Origin: Branchiostoma floridae
Taxonomy: Eukaryota > Chordata > Leptocardii > Amphioxiformes > Branchiostomatidae
Direction: 5' to 3'
NCBI RefSeq assembly: GCF_000003815.2
Contig: NC_049990.1
Span: forward strand, 14,622,439-14,669,664
Length of the DNA stretch: 47,226 nt
Part shown: in pieces, positions 46,188 to 47,226 of the stretch
Layout of the letters: every line of letters starts with the position of its first letter
Position numbering within the stretch: the stretch's first letter is position 1
The notes under the pieces: model-generated
Databases searched by the model: none
What the model was told of the DNA's origin: nothing
What the model saw: the letters and a program-made list of their open reading frames with translations, nothing else
Made by a program: the position numbers and the translations under genes

Positions 46188-47226
46188 ATGATATTTTTCA
46201 CAGTTAAGTATGATTTACAAGATGACAGGAGCAAAATCACGCGTCAGAGAACTTGACTCTCTGCTGTTTTGGCTTGAAACATGACAGAGTACACCCTTAG
46301 CAACGGCCTTAGCAACAGTTTTGCTAACGATTCTGAAAGAAATGGCGTAAAAAAAACACATTTCTGCATCTGTTACATGTTAAACATTTTAACACGATTC
46401 CTTGTACTTCTACTGATGTAATCAGAGTAAAATGCTACAGAAAAGTAAGTTCTTTGCATCAGTTTTGTTGTGGAGTACGATCTGAAACCTCCTTAACAAC
46501 AGCCTTAGCAACGGCCTTAGCAACGATATTGTCACTATAAGCTGGCAGATGTGTCAGTCTTCACACATTCATATCTCCGGATTTCATTGATGGATTTCGA
46601 TCATTTAAAGCTTAATATGCAGAGAAGGATACGTACGGTAAGTCTAATTCATCAGGCAAGGCCCCATAGGTAATGTGAATAAATGAACGATATTGGAAAG
46701 TAAAGTATATATTTTTCACCAGAAAATCACCAAAAAATATGATTTTAAGCGGTCATAATTTCGTGTTGAATCACAATATCAAAAATCAATTGATATTTTT
46801 ATGATCCTCTTAGCAGGTTCTACCAGCCTGTGAATTTTCGTGGAAAAATATTGATGTTTAATTTTTTGCCCCTTCCCCTTATTGAAGACACGAAATTTCC
46901 AGATCATTTAGGTGGTGATAGGTTTGAAGGGTGATAGCCGGTAGAAAGCTACCATACCAGAATGGCTATCACGTCAAAATATATGCCACAGGCCTTCTAC
47001 TATTCAAAAATAACAAGGAGAATTTGCCACCCCGGAGGGTACCGATATGTGAAATTTGGGGTGCTGGCCCATGGACTATTTGTTCTATTGTGGGCATGAA
47101 GTACTTAGGGAGTTGTTCTTTTCGTCAGGTGGTTGTTACTTGAATGGGTCTCTTGGTTACAGCCATTATATAAACATTCTTCCAAAATTGCCCCTAAGAC
47201 CGACATCTAGGTGGGGTGGAATAGAC

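Larger units (their letters stand above)
31824..47078. mobile_element. Outer 15.25-kb unit bounded by inverted arms
   Basis: Both ends carry TAGTCCATGGGCCAG (plus at 31824-31838, reversed at 47064-47078). Long near-identical inverted arms follow. The same 15-mer also bounds a nested inner unit (35167-42712). The size and long inverted ends suggest a large DNA transposon or an inverted duplication of one. No transposase, integrase or polymerase-B gene is visible, so its class is unknown. Confidence 0.65.
44680..47078 (-). repeat. Right inverted arm of the outer unit
   Basis: The reverse complement of the left arm: 44680-44815 pairs with 33465-33597, 44805-45019 with 32710-32926, 46188-46317 with 32587-32715, and 46694-47045 with 31855-32205. 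46318-46693 has no match in the left arm and repeats CCTTAGCAACGGCCTTAGCA-like words. A 1168-bp LINE interrupts it. Confidence 0.85.

Overview
The window looks like animal nuclear DNA. It holds one large multi-exon gene with GT-AG introns, and the rest is crowded with transposon remnants. The gene resembles vertebrate ABCC5, and the repeats (palindromic DNA elements, LINE 3' ends with GAGT, ATACAG or ATTC tails, tRNA-headed SINEs) would fit a cephalochordate such as Branchiostoma. The species assignment is an inference; no database was searched.

Positions 1-1900 are the 5' flank. It contains a 1.2 kb element (561-1755) with inverted ends, filled with two arrays of a short palindrome. Positions 1928-27248 (+ strand) are an ABCC5/MRP5-type ABC transporter gene. 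I assembled 28 coding exons whose phases all join; together they give 4224 nt and 1407 residues. The predicted protein has two transmembrane domains and two nucleotide-binding domains in the usual order, with Walker A, Q-loop, signature, Walker B and H-loop motifs visible in both. Its introns carry many small non-autonomous DNA elements, LINE ends and SINEs. The intron 13/exon 14 boundary is tandemly repeated in 100-bp units.

Positions 27249-31800 hold a transposon with 18-bp inverted ends starting 37 bases after the stop codon, a 1 kb element with ACCTCCATGAAA ends, and several tandem arrays. One ~200-bp array shares its core with two hAT-type elements inside the gene.

Positions 31824-47078 form a nested structure. 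The same 15-mer (TAGTCCATGGGCCAG) marks four ends: two outer (15.25 kb apart) and two inner (7.5 kb apart), each pair facing inward. The outer arms are near-identical inverted repeats, and each carries an insertion that the other lacks, which gives clean empty sites. The inner pair encloses a CpG-rich element with perfect 25-bp inverted ends that is itself split by a 5'-truncated LINE. No transposase gene is visible in this region; the only coding remnants are LINE reverse-transcriptase fragments.

The transporter is the only gene I judge to be functional. I see no rRNA, no free tRNA gene and no CRISPR.
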